The position numbers were made by a program, and so were the translations under genes. From an uncultured SAR116 cluster alpha proteobacterium (GTDB lineage Bacteria > Pseudomonadota > Alphaproteobacteria > Puniceispirillales > Marisalimonadaceae): a stretch of 64,000 nt of DNA. Of the stretch, positions 45,329 to 54,518 are shown piece after piece. Every line of letters begins with the position of its first letter. The stretch's first letter is position 1. Under the pieces are notes generated by a model. The model saw only the letters and a list, made by a program, of their open reading frames with translations, did no database searches and was not told the origin of the DNA. The stretch is taken from positions 1 through 64,000 of the forward strand of contig CACMRG010000003.1 of NCBI GenBank assembly GCA_902616005.1. Direction: 5' to 3'.

Positions 45329-46114
45329 CTATTTAAAACTTTTTAAAAATTTAAAAATTTCTGTTAAACCACTTTTCTTTTTATAAACTGCGTCAATTTT
45401 TTCTACTAAAGAAGACCCAATTACAACTCCATCTGATATTAAACTCATTTTTTTTGCATCCATTGCATTTTTAATCCCAAACCCTGAAATTACTGGTAGG
45501 TTTGTTATATTTTTAATAACTTTAATTTTATTCTTAACATCGCTTACTAAAGCACTTTTTGTTCCAGTTATACCAGTTATTGCGACATAATAAATAAAAC
45601 CACGTGCATTTTTCAGTATTTTTTTTAACCTTGCTTCATCAGTTGTTGGTGTGACTAATCTTATAAGAGGCAAATCATTCTCGTAAGACAAATTATAAAA
45701 TTCATCATCCTCTTCCATTGGCAAATCAACTATTATTAATCCATCAACCCCTGATGAAACTGCTTTTTTAATAAAATTTGAGTTACCAAAATAATGGATT
45801 GGATTGTAGTATCCCATCAATATAATTGGTATATCAGCATTTATTTTTCTAATTTCTTCTACAATTTTAAAGCACTCTGGTATAGCTATGTTTTGCTGTA
45901 TAGCAATTTGGCTTGAATGTTGAATCAAAGGACCATCAGCCATTGGATCTGAAAATGGTAATCCAATTTCAATAAAATCAACCTTAGCATCAAGAATTTT
46001 CTTAAAAATTTCTTTTGAATATTCTAGGGATGGGTAACCAGCTGTTAAAAATACACCAAAAGCTTTTTGTTTTTTTTGTTTTAGTTCATGAAATTTATTT
46101 TTAATTCTTATCAT
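45329..46114 (-). CDS. trpA: Tryptophan synthase alpha chain
   Basis: TrpA cleaves indole-3-glycerol phosphate to indole. 261 residues, with the catalytic Glu in [17 protein letters not shown], the LMGYYNPI strand and the phosphate loop around VISGFGI. Its start overlaps the trpB end by 14 bases, consistent with coupled synthesis of the alpha2-beta2 complex. Confidence 0.97.
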   Translation of the reverse strand: MIRIKNKFHELKQKKQKAFGVFLTAGYPSLEYSKEIFKKILDAKVDFIEIGLPFSDPMADGPLIQHSSQIAIQQNIAIPECFKIVEEIRKINADIPIILMGYYNPIHYFGNSNFIKKAVSSGVDGLIIVDLPMEEDDEFYNLSYENDLPLIRLVTPTTDEARLKKILKNARGFIYYVAITGITGTKSALVSDVKNKIKVIKNITNLPVISGFGIKNAMDAKKMSLISDGVVIGSSLVEKIDAVYKKKSGLTEIFKFLKSFK

Positions 46115-47327
46115 TAATTTTTTTATCTAAAATTGGTATGATTGTTGGCAAATCTTTATCACCCCTACCACACATATTCATTACAAGTACTTGACCTTTT
46201 CTTTTTTTAGCAAGAACTCCAGTAACATGTAAAGCGTGTGATGGCTCAAGAGCAGGGATTATACCTTCAAGTTTGGAGCAAAGTTGAAAAGCGTTTAAGC
46301 TATCTTTATCAGTAGCTGTTAAATATTTCACTCTTCCAATATCATTTAACCATGAGTGTTCTGGTCCAATACCTGGATAGTCTAATCCAGCTGAAATTGA
46401 ATGGGCATCTTCAATTTGTCCAAATTTATCTTGTAATAAATAAGTTTTATTCCCGTGTAAAATACCTATTTTACCTTTATTTATTGAAGATGCATGTTCT
46501 CCAGAGTTTAATCCTTTTCCAGCTGCTTCAACACCAAATAATTCTACATCTGTGTCATCTAAGAAAGGATGGAATAAACCTATAGCATTTGAACCACCGC
46601 CTATACAAGCTATAAGTGCATTTGGTAATTTACCCTCTTTTTCAAGAATTTGTTTTTTTGTCTCTTCTCCAATTATAGATTGAAAGTCTCTTACCATTTT
46701 TGGATAAGGATGGGGTCCTGCTACTGTACCAATTATATAAAAATGAGTGTTTGCATTTGATACCCAATATCTCAATGCGTCATTCATAGCATCTTTTAAG
46801 GTTCCTTTGCCACTACTTACAGGATGTATTTTTGCGCCTAATAGATGCATTCTCTGTACATTAGGCTTTTGTCTTTCGATATCAGATGCTCCCATGAAAA
46901 CTTCACATTGATAACCAAACAAAGCACAAGCTGTAGCAGTAGCAACACCATGTTGACCTGCACCAGTTTCAGCAATGATTTTATTTTTTCCCATTCTTTT
47001 GGCTAATAATATTTGACCAATTACGTTATTTATTTTGTGAGCACCAGTGTGATTTAATTCATCTCTTTTAAAATATATTTTTGCACCCTTAAAGTAGTCT
47101 GTAAGTCTTTTAGCTAAGTACAAAGGGCTAGGTCTTCCAATATAATCTCTTCTATATAAATCGAGTTCTGATAAAAAGAATTTATCTTTCGATGCTTTTT
47201 CATATGCATCTTCAACACTTAAAATCAATGGCATCAGGGTTTCTGCGACAAATCTTCCACCAAATTTACCAAACCGTCCATTGAAGTCTGGTAAATTTTT
47301 TAAACTATTTGTGTTTAAATTAATCAT
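46101..47327 (-). CDS. trpB: Tryptophan synthase beta chain
   Basis: TrpB joins indole and serine using PLP. 408 residues. The PLP lysine lies in [10 protein letters not shown], with [14 protein letters not shown] and the phosphate cradle [10 protein letters not shown]. The overlap with trpA and the four-base gap from trpF make a trpFBA operon. Confidence 0.98.
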   Translation of the reverse strand: MINLNTNSLKNLPDFNGRFGKFGGRFVAETLMPLILSVEDAYEKASKDKFFLSELDLYRRDYIGRPSPLYLAKRLTDYFKGAKIYFKRDELNHTGAHKINNVIGQILLAKRMGKNKIIAETGAGQHGVATATACALFGYQCEVFMGASDIERQKPNVQRMHLLGAKIHPVSSGKGTLKDAMNDALRYWVSNANTHFYIIGTVAGPHPYPKMVRDFQSIIGEETKKQILEKEGKLPNALIACIGGGSNAIGLFHPFLDDTDVELFGVEAAGKGLNSGEHASSINKGKIGILHGNKTYLLQDKFGQIEDAHSISAGLDYPGIGPEHSWLNDIGRVKYLTATDKDSLNAFQLCSKLEGIIPALEPSHALHVTGVLAKKRKGQVLVMNMCGRGDKDLPTIIPILDKKINDKN

Positions 47328-47330
47328 AAT

Positions 47331-47966
47331 TTATATATTCCTACATTTTCTTACAAAAGATTTAATTAGTCGGGGTGACTTTACACCTTTTGATATTTCA
47401 ACTCCTGAAGATATATCTACCCCTTTTGATTTTGTTATTTTAATGGCTTTAGATACGTTACTTAAATTTATTCCTCCTGCCAACAACCAGTCTACATTTC
47501 TTTTTTCTTTTTTTAATAATTTCCAATTGAATGTTTTACCATTACCTCCAGGCAAATATTCTTTTGGAGAATCAATAATAATTTTATCAGTTATAAATTT
47601 ATATTTATTTATTTCATAATTTAAGTTTTTAGCAGACTTGGCACTAATCGCTTTTATTATTTTAGTTTTAAACTTTTTTTTAATTTCAAAGCATCTAAAT
47701 GGAGTTTCTTCGCCATGAAGTTGCAAATAGTCAGGAGATAAATTAGCAACTATCTCTCTTAAAAATTGATCTGTAGCATTTACGGTTAGAGCAACAATTT
47801 TTATTGAATTACTTAAATACTTTAAAATAAATTTAGCTTTTTCTATTGATACATTTCGTGGAGATTTCTCAAAAAAAACTAATCCTACGTAATCAACTTT
47901 CAGATTGGATATTACTGACATGTTATATTGATCTGAAATTCCACATATTTTAATTTTTATTTTCAT
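47331..47966 (-). CDS. trpF: Phosphoribosylanthranilate isomerase
   Basis: TrpF isomerises phosphoribosylanthranilate in tryptophan synthesis. 211 residues. The catalytic Cys is in KICGISD, the substrate region reads YVGLVFFEKSPRNVS, and the C-terminal phosphate loop is DISSGVE. It is a stand-alone TIM barrel, as in other alphaproteobacteria. It lies between ihfB and trpB. Confidence 0.96.
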   Translation of the reverse strand: MKIKIKICGISDQYNMSVISNLKVDYVGLVFFEKSPRNVSIEKAKFILKYLSNSIKIVALTVNATDQFLREIVANLSPDYLQLHGEETPFRCFEIKKKFKTKIIKAISAKSAKNLNYEINKYKFITDKIIIDSPKEYLPGGNGKTFNWKLLKKEKRNVDWLLAGGINLSNVSKAIKITKSKGVDISSGVEISKGVKSPRLIKSFVRKCRNI

Positions 47967-47986
47967 TTATTTGAAATAAAAGTGAA

Positions 47987-48265
47987 TTAACTATTTATTC
48001 TCTCTTTCATTGACTTACCCATTTTAAAAAAAGGCATTTTTTTTTTGGGTATAGCTACGGGATCACCTGTTTTTGGATTTCTTCCTATTCTGGCATTACG
48101 GTTTTTTGCTGAAAATGTTCCAAAACCTCTTAGTTCAACTCTATCACCATTTTTCAATGCTCTAATAACAGTATTAAATATTGCGTCAACGATTTTATAA
48201 ACATCTTTTTGGTACAAAAAAGAATTTTTATTAGTAATTTTAAGAATTAGTTCTGATTTAGTCAT
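47987..48265 (-). CDS. ihfB: Integration host factor beta subunit (HU/IHF family)
   Basis: 92 residues of the HU/IHF DNA-bending fold. The arm motif VELRGFGTFSAKNRNARIGRNPKTGDPV is clear, with Pro at the intercalating tip. IhfB rather than HU is chosen from its place directly after rpsA, the usual site of ihfB in proteobacteria. No ihfA or hup gene is in the window for comparison. Confidence 0.85.
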   Translation of the reverse strand: MTKSELILKITNKNSFLYQKDVYKIVDAIFNTVIRALKNGDRVELRGFGTFSAKNRNARIGRNPKTGDPVAIPKKKMPFFKMGKSMKERINS

Positions 48266-48277
48266 GTATATATAATT

Positions 48278-49996
48278 TCAATTATTTTCATTTTTATTTT
48301 TTTTTTCAAGTGCTGCACCCAATATATCACCTAAACTAGCACCACTATCTGATGAACCAAATTCTGCCATTGCTTGTTTTTCTTCTTCAATTTCACGCGC
48401 TTTAATAGATACATTAACTGATCTTAGTTTTTTATCAATTTTAATAACAGTGGCGTCTACTTTATCACCAACTCCAAACCTATCAGTTCTTTGTTCTTTC
48501 CTGTCTCGTGATAGGTCAGATTTCTTTATATTGCCTTTTATATTGTCTCCAATAGATACATCAATATTATTGTCAGTAATTTTATTAATTAAGCATGTCA
48601 CAGTATCACCAAGTTTAATATTTTCTAATTCAGAAGTAAACTTGTCTTCAGTTAATTGTTTGATACCAAGTGAAACTTTTTCATTTTCAACATTTATATC
48701 TAAGATTTTAGTTTTTAAAATGGTCCCTTGTTTATAGTCTTTAATAAGATCATCACCATTCCCATCCCAGCTAATATCAGATAAATGAACTAACCCATCA
48801 ATATCACCCTTAAGACCAACAAAAATTCCAAAATTAGTAATATTTTTTATTTCACCCTCAATTTCTTGGTTTACTTTAAATTCTTTGTTAAAACTTTCCC
48901 AAGGATTTTCTACACATTGTTTAATTCCCAAAGAAATTCTTCTTTTATCTTCCTCAATTTCAAGAACCATCACCTCTATTTTTTCAGATGAAGATAACAA
49001 ATGATTTGGATGGACATTTTTTTTTGTCCAACTCATCTCTGAAACGTGAACTAAACCTTCTATTCCGTCCTCTAATTCAACAAAAGAACCATAATCTGTA
49101 ATATTTGTTACTACACCAAACATCTTTGAACCAATAGGAAATCTTTCATGAATATTTTGCCATGGATCTTCGTTTAATTGTTTTATTCCAAGTGATATAC
49201 GTTTTGTTTCGTCATTAAATTTTATTACTTTTACTTTAACATTATCTCCAATTTTTAAGGCTTCTGATGGATGATTTATTCTTTTCCATGAAATATCAGT
49301 TACATGTAATAATCCATCTACACCTCCCAGATCAACAAATGCACCATAATCTGTAATATTTTTTACAATACCATCTAAAGTTTGCCCTTCTTGAATATTA
49401 GATACTATTTCAGATCTAGCTTCAGCTCGATTTTCTTCTAACACAGCTCTTCTTGATATAACAATATTACCTCTTTTTTTATCCATTTTAAGAATTTGAA
49501 ACTTTTGAGGTACATTCATAATCGAATAAAAATCTTTAATTGGTTTAATATCAACTTGACTACCAGGAAGAAATGCAGTTGCACCGTCAATATCTACAGT
49601 AAATCCACCCTTTACTCTCCCAAGTATTACACCAGTTACAATTCTTTCCTCTTTATGAAATTTTTCTAGCTCAACCCAAGCTTCTTCTCTTCTTGCTTTT
49701 TCTCTGCTTAGAATAGTATTTCCATTAATGTCTTCTAATCTTTCAATGTAAACTTCAACTAAATCGCCAATCTTAATTGATTCTGTCTTTTCTTCATTAC
49801 CAAATTCTCTTTTTAAAATTCGACCTTCTGATTTAAGACCAATATCAACAATAATTGCTTCTTTTTCAACTAAAATAACTTTTCCTTCAACTACAGAACC
49901 TTCAAGGTTTTTTATTTTTTCAAAACTTTTTTCAAATAAATCAGAAAATGATTCTGTTTTGGATTTAGGTGCTTCTTTAGTAGATAATTCAGTCAA
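48278..49996 (-). CDS. rpsA: 30S ribosomal protein S1
   Basis: S1 binds mRNA and helps unfold it on the 30S subunit. 572 residues with six S1 domains. Typical repeats are IVKNITDYGAFVDLGGVDGLLHVTDISW (third), VTNITDYGSFVELEDGIEGLVHVSEMSW (fourth) and IKNITNFGIFVGLKGDIDGLVHLSDISW (fifth). The first two domains are the diverged ribosome-binding pair. It ends in a Glu/Lys/Asn-rich tail. It is flanked by cmk and ihfB as in many proteobacteria. Confidence 0.97.
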   Translation of the reverse strand: MTELSTKEAPKSKTESFSDLFEKSFEKIKNLEGSVVEGKVILVEKEAIIVDIGLKSEGRILKREFGNEEKTESIKIGDLVEVYIERLEDINGNTILSREKARREEAWVELEKFHKEERIVTGVILGRVKGGFTVDIDGATAFLPGSQVDIKPIKDFYSIMNVPQKFQILKMDKKRGNIVISRRAVLEENRAEARSEIVSNIQEGQTLDGIVKNITDYGAFVDLGGVDGLLHVTDISWKRINHPSEALKIGDNVKVKVIKFNDETKRISLGIKQLNEDPWQNIHERFPIGSKMFGVVTNITDYGSFVELEDGIEGLVHVSEMSWTKKNVHPNHLLSSSEKIEVMVLEIEEDKRRISLGIKQCVENPWESFNKEFKVNQEIEGEIKNITNFGIFVGLKGDIDGLVHLSDISWDGNGDDLIKDYKQGTILKTKILDINVENEKVSLGIKQLTEDKFTSELENIKLGDTVTCLINKITDNNIDVSIGDNIKGNIKKSDLSRDRKEQRTDRFGVGDKVDATVIKIDKKLRSVNVSIKAREIEEEKQAMAEFGSSDSGASLGDILGAALEKKNKNENN

Positions 49997-50066
49997 AATT
50001 TACTCCATTCCAGTTACTATTGATTTGTATAGTTTATTTTCAAAAAAAAACAATATATCTTTTAAT

Positions 50067-50714
50067 TTATTTAAATTTTTTAATATATTTAAGAGCTTTT
50101 TTTAATACTTGGTTAGGATTCAAGAATTCTGTATCTAATAAAATAGAGTCTTTTGATGGGATCAAAGGAGAATTTTCTCTTGATTTGTCATTAAAATCTC
50201 TTTTTTCTAAATCAAGTAAAATATTTTTCAATTCAATTGATTTGTTATGAGAGTAAAGTTGTTCAAATCTCCTTTTTGCTCTTGTTTCAAGTGGAGCGTC
50301 TAAATAAAACTTAAAATCGGCATTTGGTAAAATCTCAGTCCCAATATCTCTTCCATCCAAAATACACCCACCCTTTTTTTTATTCATATTTTTAACAAAA
50401 TCAATTTGAAGTATTTTAAGTTTTTTTCTTACAAAATTGGATTTTCCAATAATTGATGCAAAATTACCATATAAATCGCTTTTTAAAGTTTCTGGATCTA
50501 AATCGTTCAAATCAAAATCTTTTAAAATATTTTTCAAAGAGGTGTTATCGACATTATTTTGATAAGGAGTTAATTTTTTGGATTTAATATATAGAAAAGC
50601 TAATTTTCTATACAAAAGACCAGTATCAAGGCGTGGTAATTTTAAAGCTTTGGATAAGTTTTCACTTAAAGTACCTTTTCCTGATGCGGCAGTACCATCA
50701 ATAGCGATTTTCAT
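50067..50714 (-). CDS. cmk: Cytidylate kinase
   Basis: Cmk phosphorylates CMP and dCMP. 215 residues, with the P-loop IAIDGTAASGKGTL and the NMP-binding LDTGLLYR. Also present are the GRDIGTEILPNADFKFYLDA motif and the catalytic region RAKRRFEQL. It lies one base after aroA and about 70 bases before rpsA. Confidence 0.96.
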   Translation of the reverse strand: MKIAIDGTAASGKGTLSENLSKALKLPRLDTGLLYRKLAFLYIKSKKLTPYQNNVDNTSLKNILKDFDLNDLDPETLKSDLYGNFASIIGKSNFVRKKLKILQIDFVKNMNKKKGGCILDGRDIGTEILPNADFKFYLDAPLETRAKRRFEQLYSHNKSIELKNILLDLEKRDFNDKSRENSPLIPSKDSILLDTEFLNPNQVLKKALKYIKKFK

Positions 50715-50715
50715 T

Positions 50716-52044
50716 CTAATCTCTTTGTTTTTTTAAATTAGCCCCTAAAGACTTCATTATTTGATAAAAACTTGGAAATGAAGTACTGATTGTTTCAGCA
50801 TTTTTTACTTTAATACCATTTTCCATTACCAAACCAAGACATAAAAAAGACATAGCAATTCTATGATCAAATTTTGAATCAATTACAATTTGTTTTTTTG
50901 GATTAACCTTTTTGTCTCCAATGATTGAAATAGAGTTTGCTGTAGATTTAACAAAAAATCCAAATTTTTTTAAATTTTCAACTATCTCATTAATTCTATC
51001 AGACTCTTTATTTCTTAAATCTTCTATACCTGTCATTGTTGTTTCTCCTTCAGCAAAACAGGCAACTATACAAAATATAGGAAATTCATCAATCATACTA
51101 GGAACTCTTTTTTTAGGAACAACAATACCATTGAGTTTGCTGTATTTTACATAAATATCCCCAACCACTTCACCAGAGACATTTTTTTTGTTTATGAATC
51201 TTATAATTCCACCCATTTCTCTTATGGTTTTGTAAAATCCAGTTCTTAAATCATTTAGGCAAACGTTTTTAATTTTGATTTCACTATTTGGAATGATTAA
51301 AGCTGCAGCTGTTGGAAAAGCTGCACTAGAGGGATCATTTGGAATTTTAAAATGTTTTCCTTTTAAATATGGCAGACCTATGAGTTTTATTTTATTTGTT
51401 CCATTTTTAAGATTTTTCGAAGAAATTTCAGCTCCCATGAAATGTAACATTTTTTCTGTATGGTCTCGAGATTTAACAACTTCTGAATATGAAGTGTTAC
51501 CAGTTGAAGTTAATCCATTTAAAAGAACACATGATTTAACCTGAGCTGAAGAAAGTGATGATGTATATTTAATAGGGATAGGAATTTTATTCCCTTTAAT
51601 TGTTACAGGTAGCTTATAATCATTAGATGAAATTTCTGCTCCACTTTGCCCTAAAGGTACAAGCACTCTTTTCATTGGTCTAGCACTTAAAGAAACATCT
51701 CCTGTAAATGATACAGTTATATCACAACCTGAAACCAAACCCATTAAAAGTCTTACTCCTGTTCCAGAATTGCCTAAATCAAGTATTTGACTTGGATTTC
51801 TTAGGCTACCCAGTCCATTTCCTCGAATTTCCCAAAAATTCTGATATTTTTTTATATATACTCCAAGTAACTTTAAAGCATTTAAAGTTGCAAAAACATC
51901 TTCACTTTCTAACAAATTTTCAATTGTTGTTTTACCGACTGCGCATGCGCCAAGTATTAATGCTCTATGAGATATCGATTTGTCACCAGGGACAGAAATT
52001 TCACCATTTAGCTTTTCTGATTTAATAGAAAATATAGAAACCAT
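50716..52044 (-). CDS. aroA: 5-Enolpyruvylshikimate-3-phosphate synthase
   Basis: AroA makes EPSP in the shikimate pathway. 442 residues. PGDKSISHRALILGA near the N terminus, LDLGNSGTGVRLLMGLVSG near residue 90 and the C-terminal KNAETISTSFPSF are the family motifs. The start codon is flanked immediately upstream by a perfect 16-bp inverted repeat. It heads the minus-strand run aroA-cmk-rpsA-ihfB-trpFBA-accD-folC. Confidence 0.97.
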   Translation of the reverse strand: MVSIFSIKSEKLNGEISVPGDKSISHRALILGACAVGKTTIENLLESEDVFATLNALKLLGVYIKKYQNFWEIRGNGLGSLRNPSQILDLGNSGTGVRLLMGLVSGCDITVSFTGDVSLSARPMKRVLVPLGQSGAEISSNDYKLPVTIKGNKIPIPIKYTSSLSSAQVKSCVLLNGLTSTGNTSYSEVVKSRDHTEKMLHFMGAEISSKNLKNGTNKIKLIGLPYLKGKHFKIPNDPSSAAFPTAAALIIPNSEIKIKNVCLNDLRTGFYKTIREMGGIIRFINKKNVSGEVVGDIYVKYSKLNGIVVPKKRVPSMIDEFPIFCIVACFAEGETTMTGIEDLRNKESDRINEIVENLKKFGFFVKSTANSISIIGDKKVNPKKQIVIDSKFDHRIAMSFLCLGLVMENGIKVKNAETISTSFPSFYQIMKSLGANLKKQRD

Positions 52045-52084
52045 TTGATTTTTATTCTTAAAGCGTTAAAGAATAAAAATCAAA
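52044..52084. promoter_or_regulatory. Perfect 16-bp inverted repeat at the aroA start
   Basis: Bases 52044-52059 are the exact complement of 52069-52084 read backwards, with a nine-base centre (AAAGCGTTA). In the aroA mRNA the hairpin would end at the A of the start codon, hiding the initiation region. As DNA it would be a symmetric site between divergent aroA and the FYDLN gene. It may be a translational control hairpin or an operator. No T-run points to a terminator role. Confidence 0.6.
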
Positions 52085-52147
52085 AGCTATTTTAATTTAT
52101 TTATTATTAAGTTTGCTAGCCTATTTAAACAATATGGAGATTAAAAC

Positions 52148-52567
52148 ATGTCTAATCCAGAATGGGGTATTAAAAGAGTTTGTCCGTCATGTAGTATTAA
52201 ATATTACGATTTTAATAAAAATCCTATAACTTGTCCTAAATGTGAATTTGAGTTTGATCCAGATTTGTTGTTAAAAAGCAGGAAAGGTAGAGGTATAGCT
52301 TTGAAAATTGAAGATGATACAGCTTCTAATAACCCTAAAAAAGAAAATGAGACATTTGAAGAAGATATTCATTCAATTGAAAATAATGAAGAAATCTTAG
52401 AAATTGATGATGATAGTGATATTGAAGATATTAATAATGATTTGGAAAAAAATGTCAGTAGTAAAAGTGATGATATTGAAATTACTGATGATGCCTTAGA
52501 TCAGAAAGATAATTTTTCAATAGAAATCGTTGATGAAATTGATAACAACGGTGAAGATAAAGATTAA
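52148..52567 (+). CDS. TIGR02300 (FYDLN acid) family protein
   Basis: 139 residues. The N terminus has WGIKRVCPSCSIKYYDFNKNP and CPKCEFEF, two CxxC pairs forming a zinc ribbon around the family's FYDL(N/K)-like text. A strongly acidic, probably disordered tail (residues about 60-139, rich in Asp, Glu, Asn) follows. The family is typical of alphaproteobacteria, next to aroA and a tRNA-Ala, as here. Its role is unknown. GGAG lies about eight bases before ATG. Confidence 0.92.
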   Translation: MSNPEWGIKRVCPSCSIKYYDFNKNPITCPKCEFEFDPDLLLKSRKGRGIALKIEDDTASNNPKKENETFEEDIHSIENNEEILEIDDDSDIEDINNDLEKNVSSKSDDIEITDDALDQKDNFSIEIVDEIDNNGEDKD

Positions 52568-52573
52568 ATAAAT

Positions 52574-52649
52574 GGGGCTATAGCTCAGCTGGGAGAGCGC
52601 TACACTGGCAGTGTAGAGGTCAGGGGTTCGAGCCCCCTTAGCTCCACCA
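52574..52649 (+). tRNA. tRNA-Ala (anticodon GGC)
   Basis: A 76-base cloverleaf. The acceptor stem pairs GGGGCTA with TAGCTCC (one G-T pair) and CCA is encoded. The anticodon stem pairs CTACA with TGTAG around CTGGCAG, giving GGC (GCC/GCU codons). It begins six bases after the FYDLN gene stop, so the two are co-transcribed. A weak AT-only hairpin with a T-run (52664-52688) may terminate it. Confidence 0.98.
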
Positions 52650-52801
52650 AAATTCTTCATTATAATATTTCAATTAGAATATTTTTTTAATAAATTTGAA
52701 GAAACTTCGCATATATATCTTCATAAAATAACTTCTAAACTAGACTTTAGATTAATAATAAATATTAGTTCAATAAAATTTTAATTATGTATAATTAACT
52801 T

Positions 52802-53737
52802 ATGAAAAAAGTTTTGTTTTATCAAAAAGGTACTCCGAAAAACCAAATTGAATTATGGAATATTAATTTAAAAAAATGGCATCAAGATTTCAAATTAATT
52901 CACTTAGATGACCCTCAAGCGCACGAGGCTCTGATAGCATTATTATGGAAAGCACCAATGGAAATAATTTCTAAATATAAAAATTTAAAAGCACTTATAT
53001 CTTTAGGGCAAGGTGTTGACCATATTATCAATGATATTAATTTTGTTAAAAACATGTCTGTTTATAGAATTGTTGATCCTTATATGGCAAAATCAATGAG
53101 TCATTGGATGATTTTATCAATATTAAACTTCATAAGAGATTATGAAGGTTATAGAGTACAACAAATTAAAAAAATTTATAAATCAAGAAATTGTTTAGAT
53201 TTCAAAAAAATTAAAATAGGTATTTATGGAGTAGGAGAAATAGGAAAAGTTGTTGCAAAAGATCTTAACTCACTAGGATTTAATATTTTAGGATGGAGTA
53301 GGGTACAAAAGGATTTTAAGTTTTTTAAAAGCTATCATTCTAAAGATGGGTTTAATTACATGATTGAAAATTGTGATATACATATATGTTTATTGCCTCT
53401 TACAAGAAACACGAAAAATATATTTAATAAAGATGTTTTTTTTAAAATGAAAAACGGAGTTTGTTTTATAAATGCAGGAAGAGGCGAGCATATAGATGAA
53501 AAAGACTTAATTTATTTTTGTGGTAATAAAATAAAATTAGCAATTTTAGATGTCTTCAGAGTTGAACCATTACCTAAAACTCATCCATTTTGGAGATGTA
53601 AAAATATTGTTATTTGGCCACATGTCTCCGCTGAAACGAATGTTGAAACAGCTGCTAAACAAGTGGCAAAAGCTATAAAATTAATTCATGCTGGTAAAAT
53701 ACCAAAAAATAAAATTAATTTTGACTTAGGTTATTAA
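52802..53737 (+). CDS. D-2-hydroxyacid dehydrogenase (GhrA-like)
   Basis: 311 residues. The Rossmann motif is GIYGVGEIGKVVAKDLNSLGF. The catalytic Arg, Glu and His are in FINAGRGEHI, RVEPLP and WPHVSAETN. The short catalytic domain and the HPFW text near the C terminus resemble glyoxylate/hydroxypyruvate reductase A. It lies 19 bases before an HpcH/HpaI aldolase and a second dehydrogenase. Together they would cleave and reduce 2-oxo acids; the specific substrate is not deducible. Confidence 0.82.
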   Translation: MKKVLFYQKGTPKNQIELWNINLKKWHQDFKLIHLDDPQAHEALIALLWKAPMEIISKYKNLKALISLGQGVDHIINDINFVKNMSVYRIVDPYMAKSMSHWMILSILNFIRDYEGYRVQQIKKIYKSRNCLDFKKIKIGIYGVGEIGKVVAKDLNSLGFNILGWSRVQKDFKFFKSYHSKDGFNYMIENCDIHICLLPLTRNTKNIFNKDVFFKMKNGVCFINAGRGEHIDEKDLIYFCGNKIKLAILDVFRVEPLPKTHPFWRCKNIVIWPHVSAETNVETAAKQVAKAIKLIHAGKIPKNKINFDLGY

Positions 53738-53756
53738 CAATTAGAGGGCCAATTTT

Positions 53757-54518
53757 ATGATTGAGGATCTAAAAAAAAAGTTTTTAAATAGAATGCCAAT
53801 TAAAGGTGCCATGATATTTGATTTTTTTTCACCTGGTATACCTTACGTGATTAAGAATTCAGGTTGTGAATTTGTGATTTATGATATGGAACATGGAGGA
53901 CTTACTTTAGATAAGTTTAAAGAATTATCATTGATTTCAAAAGGCATAGGATTGAACCCTATGATTAGAATTCCTGAAATTAGTTATAATTATATATCCA
54001 GATCGTTAGATTTAGGTGCACATGGAATTATGATACCAATGGTTAACGACCAAAAAGAGGTGTTAGAAATTGTAAAGTTTTCTAAATATCCACCATTAGG
54101 AAGGCGTGGTGCTGGATTTGGTTTTGCACATAACCAATATAAAAAAGAAAATCCGATTGAGGTAATGGAACAAGCAAATAAAACACTTATTAATATCATT
54201 CAGATAGAAAATAAAACTGGTTTGGAGAATTTAGAAGAAATTGCAAAAATTAAGGATGTAGATTGTTTATGGGTTGGTCATTTTGATCTTAGCAATTTTT
54301 TAAAAGTTCCTGGTCAATTTGAGTCTAAATTGTATTTAGATTCTATTAATACAATTGTTAAAATTGGAAAAAAATATCAAAAATCTCTAGGTATAATGGT
54401 ATCTACAAGACAAGAGATGAATTTTTATTCTAATTTAGGATTTAATGTTATAGCAGTTGGTACAGAAATGAGTCTTTTAACAGACAAAATTTCAAATTTA
54501 ATAAAAAATGAAGGTTAA
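53757..54518 (+). CDS. HpcH/HpaI-family aldolase
   Basis: 253 residues, a class II pyruvate-type aldolase TIM barrel. VIYDMEHGGLTLD holds the metal-binding/catalytic His region. MIRIPE, GAHGIMIPMVND and YPPLGRRGAGFG follow the 2-keto-3-deoxyglucarate / 4-hydroxy-2-oxoheptanedioate aldolase pattern, as does IQIENKTGLENLEEIA. The product would include pyruvate; the donor is unknown. It overlaps the next dehydrogenase by 11 bases, so the two are coupled. Confidence 0.87.
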   Translation: MIEDLKKKFLNRMPIKGAMIFDFFSPGIPYVIKNSGCEFVIYDMEHGGLTLDKFKELSLISKGIGLNPMIRIPEISYNYISRSLDLGAHGIMIPMVNDQKEVLEIVKFSKYPPLGRRGAGFGFAHNQYKKENPIEVMEQANKTLINIIQIENKTGLENLEEIAKIKDVDCLWVGHFDLSNFLKVPGQFESKLYLDSINTIVKIGKKYQKSLGIMVSTRQEMNFYSNLGFNVIAVGTEMSLLTDKISNLIKNEG

